DNA from: Batrachochytrium dendrobatidis JAM81
Taxonomy: Eukaryota; Chytridiomycota; Chytridiomycetes; Rhizophydiales
Reading direction: 5' to 3'
Assembly: GCF_000203795.2 (NCBI RefSeq)
Contig: NW_006281107.1
Location: 630,965 to 694,964 of the forward strand
DNA length: 64,000 nucleotides
The notes under the pieces were generated by a model. It was not told the DNA's origin and ran no database searches. It worked only from the letters and a program-made list of their open reading frames with translations. Position 1 is the stretch's first letter; every line of letters begins with the position of its first letter. The position numbers and the translations under genes were made by a program. Below, piece after piece: positions 39,462 through 50,000 of this stretch.

Positions 39462-41881
39462 ATGGAATGTGATAGCAAGGTTGTATTCCTTATATGAACA
39501 TAATGCATATTGGAACTATGCCATTCATACCTCAATGGCTAATGATTGACTTTGATGCTCTTCATCCCACTATTCACGACCAATGCTGGATTATCCCTCT
39601 TTAGTTTGATGTCATTATTGTTGGAACTGGACTTTCCGAGTGCATTCTCGCTGGGTAAGCTCTAGTCAAGCAAATGCTATAAGATATACTCTGGTTATCT
39701 GATAAACACTCGAGTACTCTGCATGGTTAGACCCATTATTATCCAACTAATATCAATTTCTCTAGTGCACTTGCCAAAGCTGGACAAAAAGTCCTGCACT
39801 TGGACACTGCTGAATACTATGGTGCTGAATATGCTGCATTCAACTTTGCCGAATTCATCGAGAAACAAGGTAATATCAACCAACCGTCATAGATTGTGCA
39901 TTGTAATACCAATCTACAATGTAGACGGCACTAAATAGTGACTGTCAAATTAACTTGATCCTAGTTGATTTCTCTTGGATTCATCAACCATCTCCAATTC
40001 ATCCTGAAAATGATTCTGAAAAATCCAAGGCATCCACGAATGCACAGTTTGCTCAAGATGAATCAGCACCCATTTCAAATAGTATTACTTTTGAACAGAA
40101 AATCAAAACATTAAACCAGCTCATATCAAAGTCGCCCAATATCAAACTGCAATTGGAAAAACTCTTGCATCTGAAAGAAATATCAACGGTCCAGTGGGAT
40201 ACTTTAGAGCCAAATGTGCTGGATCAAGTCGCTCTTTTGGTTGATGCTTTTCAGAGCTCGCGAAACTTTAGCCTAGAAATTATCCCATTGCTGCTCTATT
40301 GTCGAGGTCCACTGGTCAATTTGCTGGTATCATCACATGCAGGACCGTTTTTGGAATTCAAAATGTTGGAGGATATATACCTGGAATGGGACGGCGTCTT
40401 GGAAAAGGTCTGTTTTGATTCTGATTGTCCATGTCACATGGGTTGATATACTCTGTGCATCAAGTATAGTACAGATTTAGACTTACATGGATGCTTCAAT
40501 GCAGGTCCCCGGAAGTAAGGAAGACGTATTTGCTAGCAAGACCACGGATCTTGTTGGTAAACGGTACCTTATGAAATTTTTATCCATGGTATTAGACTAT
40601 AAAGAAAACGAATCTGTTTGGAAAGGTGCGTACCAATACTGTGCTGTATACTGGTGTACTATAGCATTCACATGCATATGGTGTGTGGCTTCTTGAGTTC
40701 TGACAGTGATTACTTTGTTCTAGATTATCAAAACAAACCATTTTTAGAATTTCTTGCAAGTCAAAAGCTCAATGAAAAGATGTCGGCTGTGATCATTCAT
40801 GCGATTGCGCTTGTTGGTAATGTGAACAAGTCAAAAACCATGACAACTTTGGAAGGACTTCAACTGACTCATACGCATTTGAGTTCTCTCGGTCGGTATG
40901 GAAAAAGTGCTTTTTTAATGGGCATTTATGGATCTGGAAGTGAATTATGCCAGGCTTTTTCAAGGTATGTATCTAATGTTGGCTGGCTTGTTTTGATAGG
41001 ACAGTATAGTATAATTTTGTTACAAGTAGCGTGTATATTTATGTTGGGTTTCCAGATACTCTGCTGTTTATGGCAGTACATACATTTTAGGGTTTGAATT
41101 GGAAAGATTTGATATTCAGCAAGATATGATAACCGTGACTGGCCAAGGAAAGACGTTTGAAGCTAAAAAACTGGTTGCTGGAGCAAAGTATATAGATTTA
41201 ATTTTTGAAAAATCTGTTACTGAAACAACACAGCTTTTGAGATCCACTATTATCAGTAAAGCGCCAATTATTGGATATGATTCTCTGGCGCTTGCTGTAC
41301 TACCTCCCCAGTTTGAGGTACGATCTGAGGGTATTTTTGCATTACAAAGCAACTCAACTATCAAGACTTGTCCAGATGGATTTTGTAAGCTTGGCTACAA
41401 TTGTTGACACGGATGTATGATTTGAAGCTGCACATGCATTAACTCATTCAAGTATACAGATACCATTACTTTGATTTCAGATGGCGTAGCAACAACCATG
41501 AAAGATCATCAAGAGGCGCTCGCTACTTTGACTAGGCATTACAATGAGTCTCATCCAGGTTTGTTCAATTGTATACTTGCACTATTTTATTTGATCCATG
41601 TATTACCATTACATTTCATCACATTGCAACTATACTGACTTGGCATTCTTGTATCACTAGACGGGCTCACAGCTCTACATGTGTTCCACCATACCAATCA
41701 TACTAAAGTCAAAGCTCAAGATGGATGGGTTCATGATCGTGTTGCAGTGTGTCAGAGCCCTGCACCAGGTATCTATGCAGAGCATCATGTGCACGAAGCG
41801 CAAACTCTTTTTGAACAACTATGTCCAGGTGGCGAGTTTTATCCAGAGCAGATTGTCACCGACATGGGTGGTGATGAATGA
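39462..41881 (+). CDS. MRS6: Rab escort protein (geranylgeranyltransferase component A)
   Basis: Exons 39462-39479, 39605-39654, 39766-39869, 39965-40407, 40505-40625, 40724-40964, 41056-41384, 41481-41558, 41661-41881; 534 codons. It presents newly made Rab GTPases to the type II geranylgeranyltransferase and delivers them to membranes. Shared GDI-fold motifs: FDVIIVGTGLSECILAGALA, KVLHLDTAEYYG, a FLEFK segment, SSKTTDLVGK-type KEDVF region, and YSAVYGSTYIL. A hydrophilic insertion after VDFSWIH (about residues 60-115) and a length above 500 distinguish it from Rab GDI (about 450). The six-codon first exon was chosen because its frame and donor give a leader directly before the dinucleotide-fold Gly motif. 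It diverges from the aminotransferase across MITE E6. Confidence 0.88.
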
Positions 41882-42026
41882 GAAATAAACTTGCATATTT
41901 TTGTAAATCTTGAAAGCGTGTAGTCAATCCACTTTTTATTAACAAACTAGTTTATTTTGGTTTGTATTTTTTGTCGAAATAGATGTTGGATATGTGCTTT
42001 TGTACGAGCCAATCAAATAGGTAAAA

Positions 42027-44324
42027 TCAGTATCTGCACTTGAAGGTTGCGTCATTGCGAGAACAGTTGACAGAAAAATTCGATTTAAATTTAGATTGAA
42101 GTAGTGTTGATACTTTTTCAATGTTCTGTTCTACATTGGATATTTGCGTTGCTATGAATTGCTCCTTGCTATTCACTGCAGCAAATTCTTTGGCGTATAC
42201 TTTTGTTAATCTTTGCTGTTCCTCTATTAAACGCTACATTTTGGAATCACCAATAGCAAGTTAGTTTACATACTGCATCGGCTAGTTTTCAAGTTTGCGG
42301 TGAATGTATCATGATTGTTTAGACCCATGTTTATTTTGAGGGCAGAATATTACCTTTAATTTTCGAATCTCTAGTGAGTCGTATTCGTGTACTGCGAGAT
42401 TTTCATCCTCGACTAGATTTTTTCTATAGTAATCCGGCTAGACATATTGCGTTAGCATCTAGTAGATATCTATGTACATTGCAATAATATTCTATATTTA
42501 GCATAAAGATTATATGGCTGACTTGCATTTTCCTTCAATTGCTCAAAAAGGGTTTTGATGAGCGGATCAGTAAGTGCACGTTGTTCGATCCAATCCTTGA
42601 CAAACTGCCATTTGCCCAGATACAGCAGATCTTTGCGTCTTTTTTCCTTTTGATCTCGTGCTACTTCTAGGTCAAACAACTTTCCTATTGTTTCAATAAA
42701 TTTGGTATCTTCGATTGCTGAATGAGATTCCAACCTTTTATGAGTAAAATAAATTGAGTTGAGATGCAATGAGCACACAGTGTTGAATTAGTATTGATTA
42801 ATATGGATTGGTTTACAATTTGAAATGAATTACATTTGTCTATGGTTTTGAGCAATCTCCCAAGATGCCACAAGCTCAACGATTCGCATTTTTTCTGCTT
42901 CAAGTGTTTGTTTGAATGCATACCCAACCAGTAGTTTGTTAATTTTTGATCGTAAAAATGCCTTTTCATCTTGAATGTTTACTATTGCCTTGATAACTAA
43001 ATGGTATTCATTCTATATTGATTCTAAAATTTAAAAAGTGAAACCTATAGTTTTGAACAATGTTGATCTGGAATAGCTGTGTTTTAGCAAGCATTTTGAC
43101 TAACCTGAATATCTGAAAGAAGACTAGAATAGCTACGAAATGTTTGAATGACTTGTTCCAAGCATCTATCTAGACTTTGTATACGACTTTTACTAAGCAT
43201 ATCCGAGCTATTTGAAAACACGTCTCGAAATTCCTATGACCAGATACACGAATCAGCAGCCTGCATCAGCCTATTCAATATTAAGTACAGTAGAAAGAGT
43301 ACCTGTTGCATATACAGATTAAGATCAGCTAAAGAATGAGATCCAACACCTCTGACAGCATCGGTATGGAATGTTTTTTTAAACAATGCCCGTGAAAACT
43401 CTGTTTGAAGTTGGAAATGACTTTTGTCAGTTTCCTTGACTGAGGCTAAAAATCCATATTCGTTGGTTAACACCACTTTAGATTGCATTTTTTTTGATTT
43501 AAAACCATTTGAGCTGGACTTTAAAGTTGTGCCAACTATATTCTGTGCAGACTTTAGAGACTGAAGATCTGTAGATGGTCGATGAGTTGCCGCAGTAACG
43601 TATGGTTTCCATTGCTGTAGCAATGAATGCAATTCCTGATTATTATTTGATTGCATAATGTGATATGATTTTATAGCTGTGAAATTGTGAATAAATGGTG
43701 GACAAAACAAAGGTAATTGCGAGCTAAAGTTTTAAAAGATTATTTTATGGATTAGACGCGCCGTTATACTATATCTTTGATGGCCATCAAGCCTAGTGAG
43801 CACAAACAGCACAAATCAAAAATGAACCATTTAAAACCATTTACAGTTTATTCACGTAAAATGGAATAGTGAACAAGAGTGCGGAATAAATAACCTCATG
43901 AAATGATGGGTGTCAGTTTACTGGACAGCATTGTTTTTATTCTTTAGCCGAGTTACTCTACTGATAACTAGTACGTAAAAAACAGTTGCAGAAACGTGCA
44001 ATGAGTATTTAAATGATTTATCCTCGAGTGTTTCATTCTACGTGAATACAGCTGTACTTGTAGGGATGCTTCAAATAAACTTTCACATTGAATCAGGTGA
44101 GAAACACAAGAGATTAGCAGTGTTACCAGTAGCTTATAACCAACGAGATTAGCAAGAGTAATACATATTCCAAGAGATTGAATGTTTATTTGAATGATAA
44201 ACCTAAAGTGGTTGAGATGCGAATGCAGCATGTTGAGATCAAGTGTGCAACCCTTTACACTCGAGTGTTGGATTTGTAAGGGAGACAAAACGACATCTAG
44301 GGCGAGTGCATTGAAATCGTCCAT
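42027..44324 (-). CDS. Coiled-coil protein, family not recognised
   Basis: Exons, high to low: 44203-44324, 43303-43723, 43105-43233, 42834-42988, 42527-42734, 42354-42437, 42027-42233; 441 codons. The product is largely charged helix (EFRDVFSNSSDMLSKSR, ETIGKLFDLEVARDQKEKRR, RLIEEQQRLTKVYAKEF), consistent with a coiled-coil structural subunit. Size and helical layout are compatible with an augmin-type (HAUS4-like) or kinetochore subunit, but no signature confirms it. The fourth of five introns after exon 2 uses a GC donor (GCAAGT, read on the minus strand at 42526). The first intron (479 nt) contains MITE E7. A shorter start at 43656 is possible. I prefer the longer model because the frame stays open through the upstream exon and its ATG lies 77 bp from the V-ATPase start. 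Confidence 0.6.
43842..44056. mobile_element. MITE E7 (215 bp) in a first intron
   Basis: Starts TACAGTTTATTCACGTAAAA and ends TTCTACGTGAATACAGCTGTA; TA on both sides. Near the left end it has the CATGAAATGATGGGTGTCAGTTT-like segment related to the interior of E1/E2 (in E1, CATGAAATGGTTGTCGATTG). It is the shortest copy, probably an internally deleted form. It lies inside the proposed first intron of the coiled-coil gene. Confidence 0.85.
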
Positions 44325-44401
44325 TGATATGAGGATGCTTTGAATTTGATCTTTTGTTTCCTCCAGACTTGTTCACATCTACTTCACTACTCCAATTCAT
44401 C

Positions 44402-45817
44402 ATGTTCTCTGAAGCCTGCCCCTCATACAGGTATTTGCATTACTTTCTTATATGCTTCTATTGCTTTCAGCTGAAACCCCAACACCTGCAAGGGTTCGTG
44501 CCATGGTGTGAGCGTGTGCCAAGGGTATGAGATGGTTTCTAACTAGGTGCGAACCCAATGTTTGCAGCGTCATTCTACTATGACCATCAAGCATGTATTT
44601 GTGTTTGTAATGAAGCAACATGCTCTTTGAATGCTACTTGTGCTTACTGTCTGGGCACTTGCCGTTGGTGTTGGAATGAGGTTGTTTCCCCTTGTATTGG
44701 CACCTATTGAATCTCTTGAATGCTTTTTCTTGTTACAGGTCGTTTGCCATCTATCTTGTATTACCATTCTATTGTTTGTCATACTCTCTTTTCCAACTCG
44801 TTCATTCATAACCTTTTTATATACTAACATTTCTTGTTCACTTGTTTGCTGGCGCTTGATCAACCACTAAAGTCCTTTCTTTGGTGCCATGGGTTGCACA
44901 GCAGCCATTGTGTTCAGTTGTGAGTTTACCTTTGTTCAAGTATGCTTTTTGTAGTTTTTGGACTATTTTCAACCCAGCAGATCTATATCTTGCTGTCGCT
45001 CTATAGCTCGGAACTTGTTCAACTTGATCTTGTGCTTGCCAATTTTAAAACACGCTTGACTGTTTCAACCACTTAACCATCTTGTATATTGATCTAACAT
45101 TCAGGCCTTGGAGCTGCATACGGCACTGCCAAATCTGGCGTTGGAATCTGTGCTATGGGTGTTATGCGCCCTGAACTTATCGTAAAAAATATCATTCCTA
45201 TTATTATGGTACGCTCAGTCTTGATTCAAACCAAGTTTTCATGACATCCTGGTTCTATCTAATTTCATTCGTGTGATTGTTGATCAATTTAGGCTGGTAT
45301 TATTGCTATTTACGGAGTCGTTGTTGCTGTACTTCTCTCTGGTGGCCGTAAGTTTTGATTTTTGGGATCATTTCATCTTTCTATATTGCAATCAATTCAT
45401 CCCACATCTTTTTTTGAATTTTAGTCAAACAGGAGATGACTCTTTTTGCTGGGTTCATTTCCCTTGCCGCTGGTCTTAGTGTGGGTCTTTCTGGTCTTGC
45501 TGCTGGGTTTGCAGTCGGTGTAGTCGGTGATGCTGGTGTTCGTGGTACTGCCCAACAGCCTCGTCTTTTTGTTGGTGAGTTGTAATTCGATGTATTGGTT
45601 TTTTTCTGCAGTATTTCTAACATTGGGTTTCTTTAGGCATGGTTCTTATTCTTATTTTTGCTGAAGTTTTGGTAAGTTTTCTAATGGATTGCATCTTGTA
45701 ATGCGTGTCTCAACACGTCTAATGATTCTGGCCATTCTTATTTCATCTTAGGGTTTGTACGGTCTTATTGTTGCTCTTATTCTCAACACCAAAGCCTCGA
45801 CCGGAGTTTGCCCTTGA
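44402..45817 (+). CDS. VMA3: V-ATPase proteolipid subunit c
   Basis: Exons 44402-44430, 44873-44919, 45105-45208, 45293-45347, 45425-45574, 45637-45671, 45752-45817; 161 codons. It forms the proton-carrying rotor ring of the vacuolar ATPase membrane sector. There are four hydrophobic helices: [10 protein letters not shown] with [14 protein letters not shown], a second with [14 protein letters not shown], a third with [22 protein letters not shown], and a fourth with [18 protein letters not shown]. The essential proton-binding Glu falls at residue 138, matching Glu137 of yeast Vma3. The [11 protein letters not shown] loop and the length (yeast 160) favour c over c' or c''. Intron 1 is 442 nt. 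It diverges from the coiled-coil gene. Confidence 0.95.
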
Positions 45818-46061
45818 AATATCAATAAAAGAGCTGATTTCTCGGGAAAATCCAGTTTGTTTTCGCTTGGAATAGCTGGGATACTTGAACGAATACTGAT
45901 GAAACATCTCAATTGGTTATTCAACTGCCAGTGCTGTGGCCTTTAATATTTGATCTTTCAGATATAAGCTAATTGTATTCACTATGGGGTTTCAGTTTAT
46001 TGATCAAGAGTGATTAGCTGTTGCAACAAAGATTGAACAAGATTCGCTCTAATCCTTTAGC

Positions 46062-46556
46062 TCAGTCTGTGAAATTTGGAAAGCACAATTTAAAATCCTT
46101 TCCAGCGTGCTTTCCGGCAACATGTTCCTCCAGTGCCTTGCGTTTGATAGTTTGCAAGAATGTTTGTCGACAGATACTACAAATGATATTCATTGCAGCT
46201 TGGTTCTGTTTGAAATAGATTGTTAGTTTTGCAATGAATCAAAAATATGACATTGGGCAAACTCGAGTACAATTCTGATACTCACAGTCTTGAGCTGACT
46301 CTTTCCGCCTTTGGCATCTTTTTCACTGCGGTCACGACGCATTGCTGCCTTTGCTCCCTGTGAATCATTATGTTAATTTAAATAAATCTAAAGAGCTGGT
46401 CACTGCTGGTTGGTAATTACAGCATGATAAGCCAGTGCTTCATAGCAAATTAGAGCAGGTAGTTGAAATAAATTCGACTACTGATATGCATAGCATGTGT
46501 TTAAACAATTCAACAAACACTAGACATGACAGACTCGTAGTACATACATTACCCAT
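46062..46556 (-). CDS. Small ZNF706/At2g23090-type zinc finger protein
   Basis: Exons, high to low: 46548-46556 (Met-Gly-Asn only), 46286-46357, 46062-46205; 74 codons. The family is a short, conserved eukaryotic protein with a basic N-terminus and one zinc finger; ZNF706 in animals has been linked to translation and stem-cell control, but its fungal role is not settled. Seen: MGN start, lysine/arginine/alanine-rich GAKAAMRRDRSEKDAKGGKSQLK, then NQAAMNI and a finger with two Cys (CSIC) and two His (EEHVAGKH). The nine-nucleotide first exon is supported by the conserved MGN start and an exact codon boundary. SERF-type proteins share the basic half but lack the finger. The 456-bp divergent spacer to UTP10 is mostly MITE E8. 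Confidence 0.85.
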
Positions 46557-46616
46557 ACTGGCTGATGTGGATGTAACTATTATGATTCAACTGGAATAAA
46601 ATCAAAAACTTTTATT

Positions 46617-46909
46617 TGAAGCCGTATTCACGTAAAATGAAACATTTTTCTGCATTCATCTTGCAGTCTTATTTTGCTTTGGAATAGACAATTGTTAAAT
46701 ATTTGTACTGTTTTGAATCCAACTCGGCCTTGTAAAGACTTGTACAATCACATTCTAGTTTAAAAACAACGATTACTGGAATGTAGTCACATTTCAGTCG
46801 ACTAAAGAGACCAAACACAATACTGTTCAGTAAACTGACATTCATTTCATAAAACTGTTTTTATTATAAACGTTTATTCAACGTTTCATTTTACGTGAAT
46901 ATCGCAGTA
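46617..46909. mobile_element. MITE E8 (about 293 bp) in a divergent promoter
   Basis: Left end GAAGCCGTATTCACGTAAAA, right end TTTTACGTGAATATCGCAGTA. The subterminal TTATTTTGCTTTGGAATAGACAA-like stretch near 46672 is the family's TTTGC-TTCGGAATAA motif. It fills most of the ZNF706-like/UTP10 intergenic region; removing it leaves about 163 bp. The left flank is GA rather than TA, so the left boundary is less certain. Confidence 0.85.
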
Positions 46910-47012
46910 AAATTGAATGCAAACAATTGCACGACAAAAAAAACAAATTCAATGTAAAAATTATAAATGCAACTTTCACCTACAAAATACATTCTAGCTA
47001 GCTGTTGAGAAA

Positions 47013-50000
47013 ATGCCAGCTCCCATCTCTAGCCTTGCTCGCCAGCTGCAGGGAATTTCGGCAAAGAGAGCGCCAATTCAATCTCGTCACAAGGCATCAC
47101 TGCTGTTTGATGGCCATGAAGCTGCCGATATTGACAGAGATACTATTCTTACTGTTGGTCGTGAAGGCCTGCTGGATCTCATTCAAATGAATCCATTGTT
47201 TGGTGCATTTGAAAACTCTTTATTCTCTGATTCTCTCAAGGATCAAGATCGTATGCTTTTGGTAAGCCAGTCTGGCTCGGAATGGGATTGTGTATAGGCT
47301 TGAAAGATTCACTAATTTTGTGTTTTCTTTTTTTAATCTTTGTAAACCTGACTACAGACAAAACCAGAGAATGTGGTCCTTGACAGCCAGATTGAAAGGT
47401 TTTTGCGTATGCTCTCACCATACTTTTTGCGCAAAGGTGCATTCAAGGCTCTTGAATGGTTGATTCGTCGTTTCAAGTGAGTTTACAAATGCAAATCGAC
47501 TGCATGATCCCAGTATTAGACTAATTTTAGGGTTTGTATTCTATTATTAGGATAAATGAGATGAATGTTGATGCAATTATGGAATGTATTCTGCCGTACC
47601 ATGAAACCAGACATTTTGTGCAATTTGTGCGTTTGCTTGCCATTCCGTAAGTGCCTTTTTATTTATAACTGAGTGTTGCAATTGCAGAATACAATACTAA
47701 AAATACATTACTAGTTCCAACTCCATTTTCCTATTTCTGCAAGACTCGGTACAGAAATCAGGAGTTCAACTCGATCGAAACCTTTTGGTTGACAAGTGCA
47801 TAAGAGAGCCATCGCTTCTTAAATTTCTTTTTGACATGATGGCCAAATCTAGTGCCGATGGTGTTACTAATTCGACGCTTACCTCTTTCATGGCATGCAT
47901 GGTAATTCAATATCTCGATTCAAAGCCTAGCATTAATGACTCGGACCTTCGTATTGTCCTTCCTTCTCTGCTAGACATTTTACGCACTACTGATGTCGAT
48001 CGTCGTGCTGCTGGGCAGATGATTTTGGCCTTTTTGTCCACAAAAGTGTGCCTTTCTTCAAATGCAATGACAGGCCTTTTAGATGCTGTGACTGTCGATG
48101 CAACCCCAGCATTGCTGCGCTCTTCAATTCTATGCATGGTAACAGTTTGCCAAAATCAGCCAAAGCTTAAATCTTTTCCCAAAAATGTGTACCAACGACT
48201 GATCCAGACAGAGTATGTAGATATTTGGGTTGCTTGACCAAGTTTGTTTTTGATGCATCGTGCTAATGATGGTATGTTTCATTGATTAGAACGTTCCCAA
48301 AGGTGATTGTTGAGATTTCAAACATGTATCAAGCCGAAAATCTGCTTGAACCACTGCTGAAAAAATTGATTCAGTCATACACTCCCAATCAAGACGATGC
48401 GTCAGATTCACCGGAAGCAACCATTTTTGCATCTATTGTTTCTGGTTCTTGTCTTGAAACCACTACTCTTCGACGGGTGCTAGAGCTTTCTCTTCAGTCG
48501 TATATATCTTCAGTAATTGAATGCGACACTCCAAAAATAATGGGTGCTGGATCTCTTTTACGCCAAGTATACGAAAAGAATGTGGCAATTTTGGACAGCA
48601 TCATTGATGCAGAGTTTAAACTGTGCAATGATACTGGCGATAAGGGTAAACTCCATCGTGCTGCTCTTCAAAAGCTTATGACTTCGTTTCTCAAGGGAAC
48701 TATGCTGGAAAGCGTGGATGATAAGGGCACTACCTTGTATCTTAGTTTGCACCACCCTCAACCAGAAGTCCGTCTTTTAGCTATTGAAAAGCTTCAGTCG
48801 ATTTTAGATACAGATTTGCTCACTAATGAAAAAACTAGTATGCACGACATTGCTCGTGAAACTCTATCGGTTCTTATTACAGACCAAGACCAGACTGTAG
48901 CAACTGCTGCTCTTAGCTTTCCCAATCTTGTCTCGTATGTGCCTATAAATGAGCTTTCTTCATTTGCTGCAGATCTATTGGCATCAAAGCATACCGAGAC
49001 TCGATTGCGTGCTGCTGCAGCTCAGGTTTTATGCAAGCTTCTTGATAAACCAGATTGCCCAATGTCTTGCTGTGAGGTGTTGCTTGGAACCATTTGGCGT
49101 ACAGAAAAATCCACTGTTGCAGCCACGCTCTTGGCCTCTTTTCTGCCTGCTCTTTTGCAGCGGATTGGTATCAATACAGCAGCAAGTGTCGAGTTTGGCC
49201 AAAAATTTGTTGAAAATGTAAATCTTCAACAGCAACAGCAGTCTGAGCAAGTTCAAGAAACGCCAAAAGATCAAAGTTCGCCTCATACACTCATGAATAT
49301 TGCAACCATCAAGTTTCTTGGAGATGCTTTGCGTACCTCGACCATATTTAGAGCTTTTGTGATTCAAAATGCCGTGCATTCCAAATTTGATCGTGCGCGC
49401 TTGGTAGGCATTTTAGCTCTTGCAGGTGAAATCAAGTCGGTTTCTCAACTGGACAAAGATACACTTACATTGGTGCCATTCTTGATGAAGAATCTTTCCG
49501 AGATCCCGACTACCACTCGAAATCCTGTTACCAATATTATTGGTATTATTGATAGTAATCGCATTGTCATGTCAGGAAAAGATGCGCAGACATTTGCCAT
49601 TGTCAAGATTGTTTTAGAAATCATCAAGAAACTTTCTCAGCCAGCCTCATGGCTTGATTCGGAAGCAGCTACACAAAGCGTTCATACATGTACTCTTAAA
49701 GGTGTGTTTTTGGCTGTTCTTGCCGTCAAAAACCAAGCTATTCGCGAACACCTTGTTGAAAAGTTCCTTGATCTTGTTGGCACTCGCAACATTGTTTCAT
49801 TTTGTGCCAGTCTTTGGATCGCTGCCAATAATTCTAATATAGGCATTCTGGGTCTAACTATTGTCAAAAAATTCATTTCTTCAAGTTCTGCAAAGGCATT
49901 TGACTATCAGCTTGCTATTCCTAGTATTTTATTAGCACTTGTTCATGCAGATCATCATATTCGTAGTGCAGCCATGGACATTATGAAAGTGATATGCAGC

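Noticed and set aside
39462..41881. Rab GDI instead of Rab escort protein
   Set aside because: The product is over 500 residues and has the hydrophilic insertion after the first fold motif that GDI lacks.
43968..44202. Continuation of the open frame beyond the first exon of the coiled-coil gene
   Set aside because: This part overlaps MITE E7 and a good donor lies at 44202; joining to 43723 gives a consistent frame.
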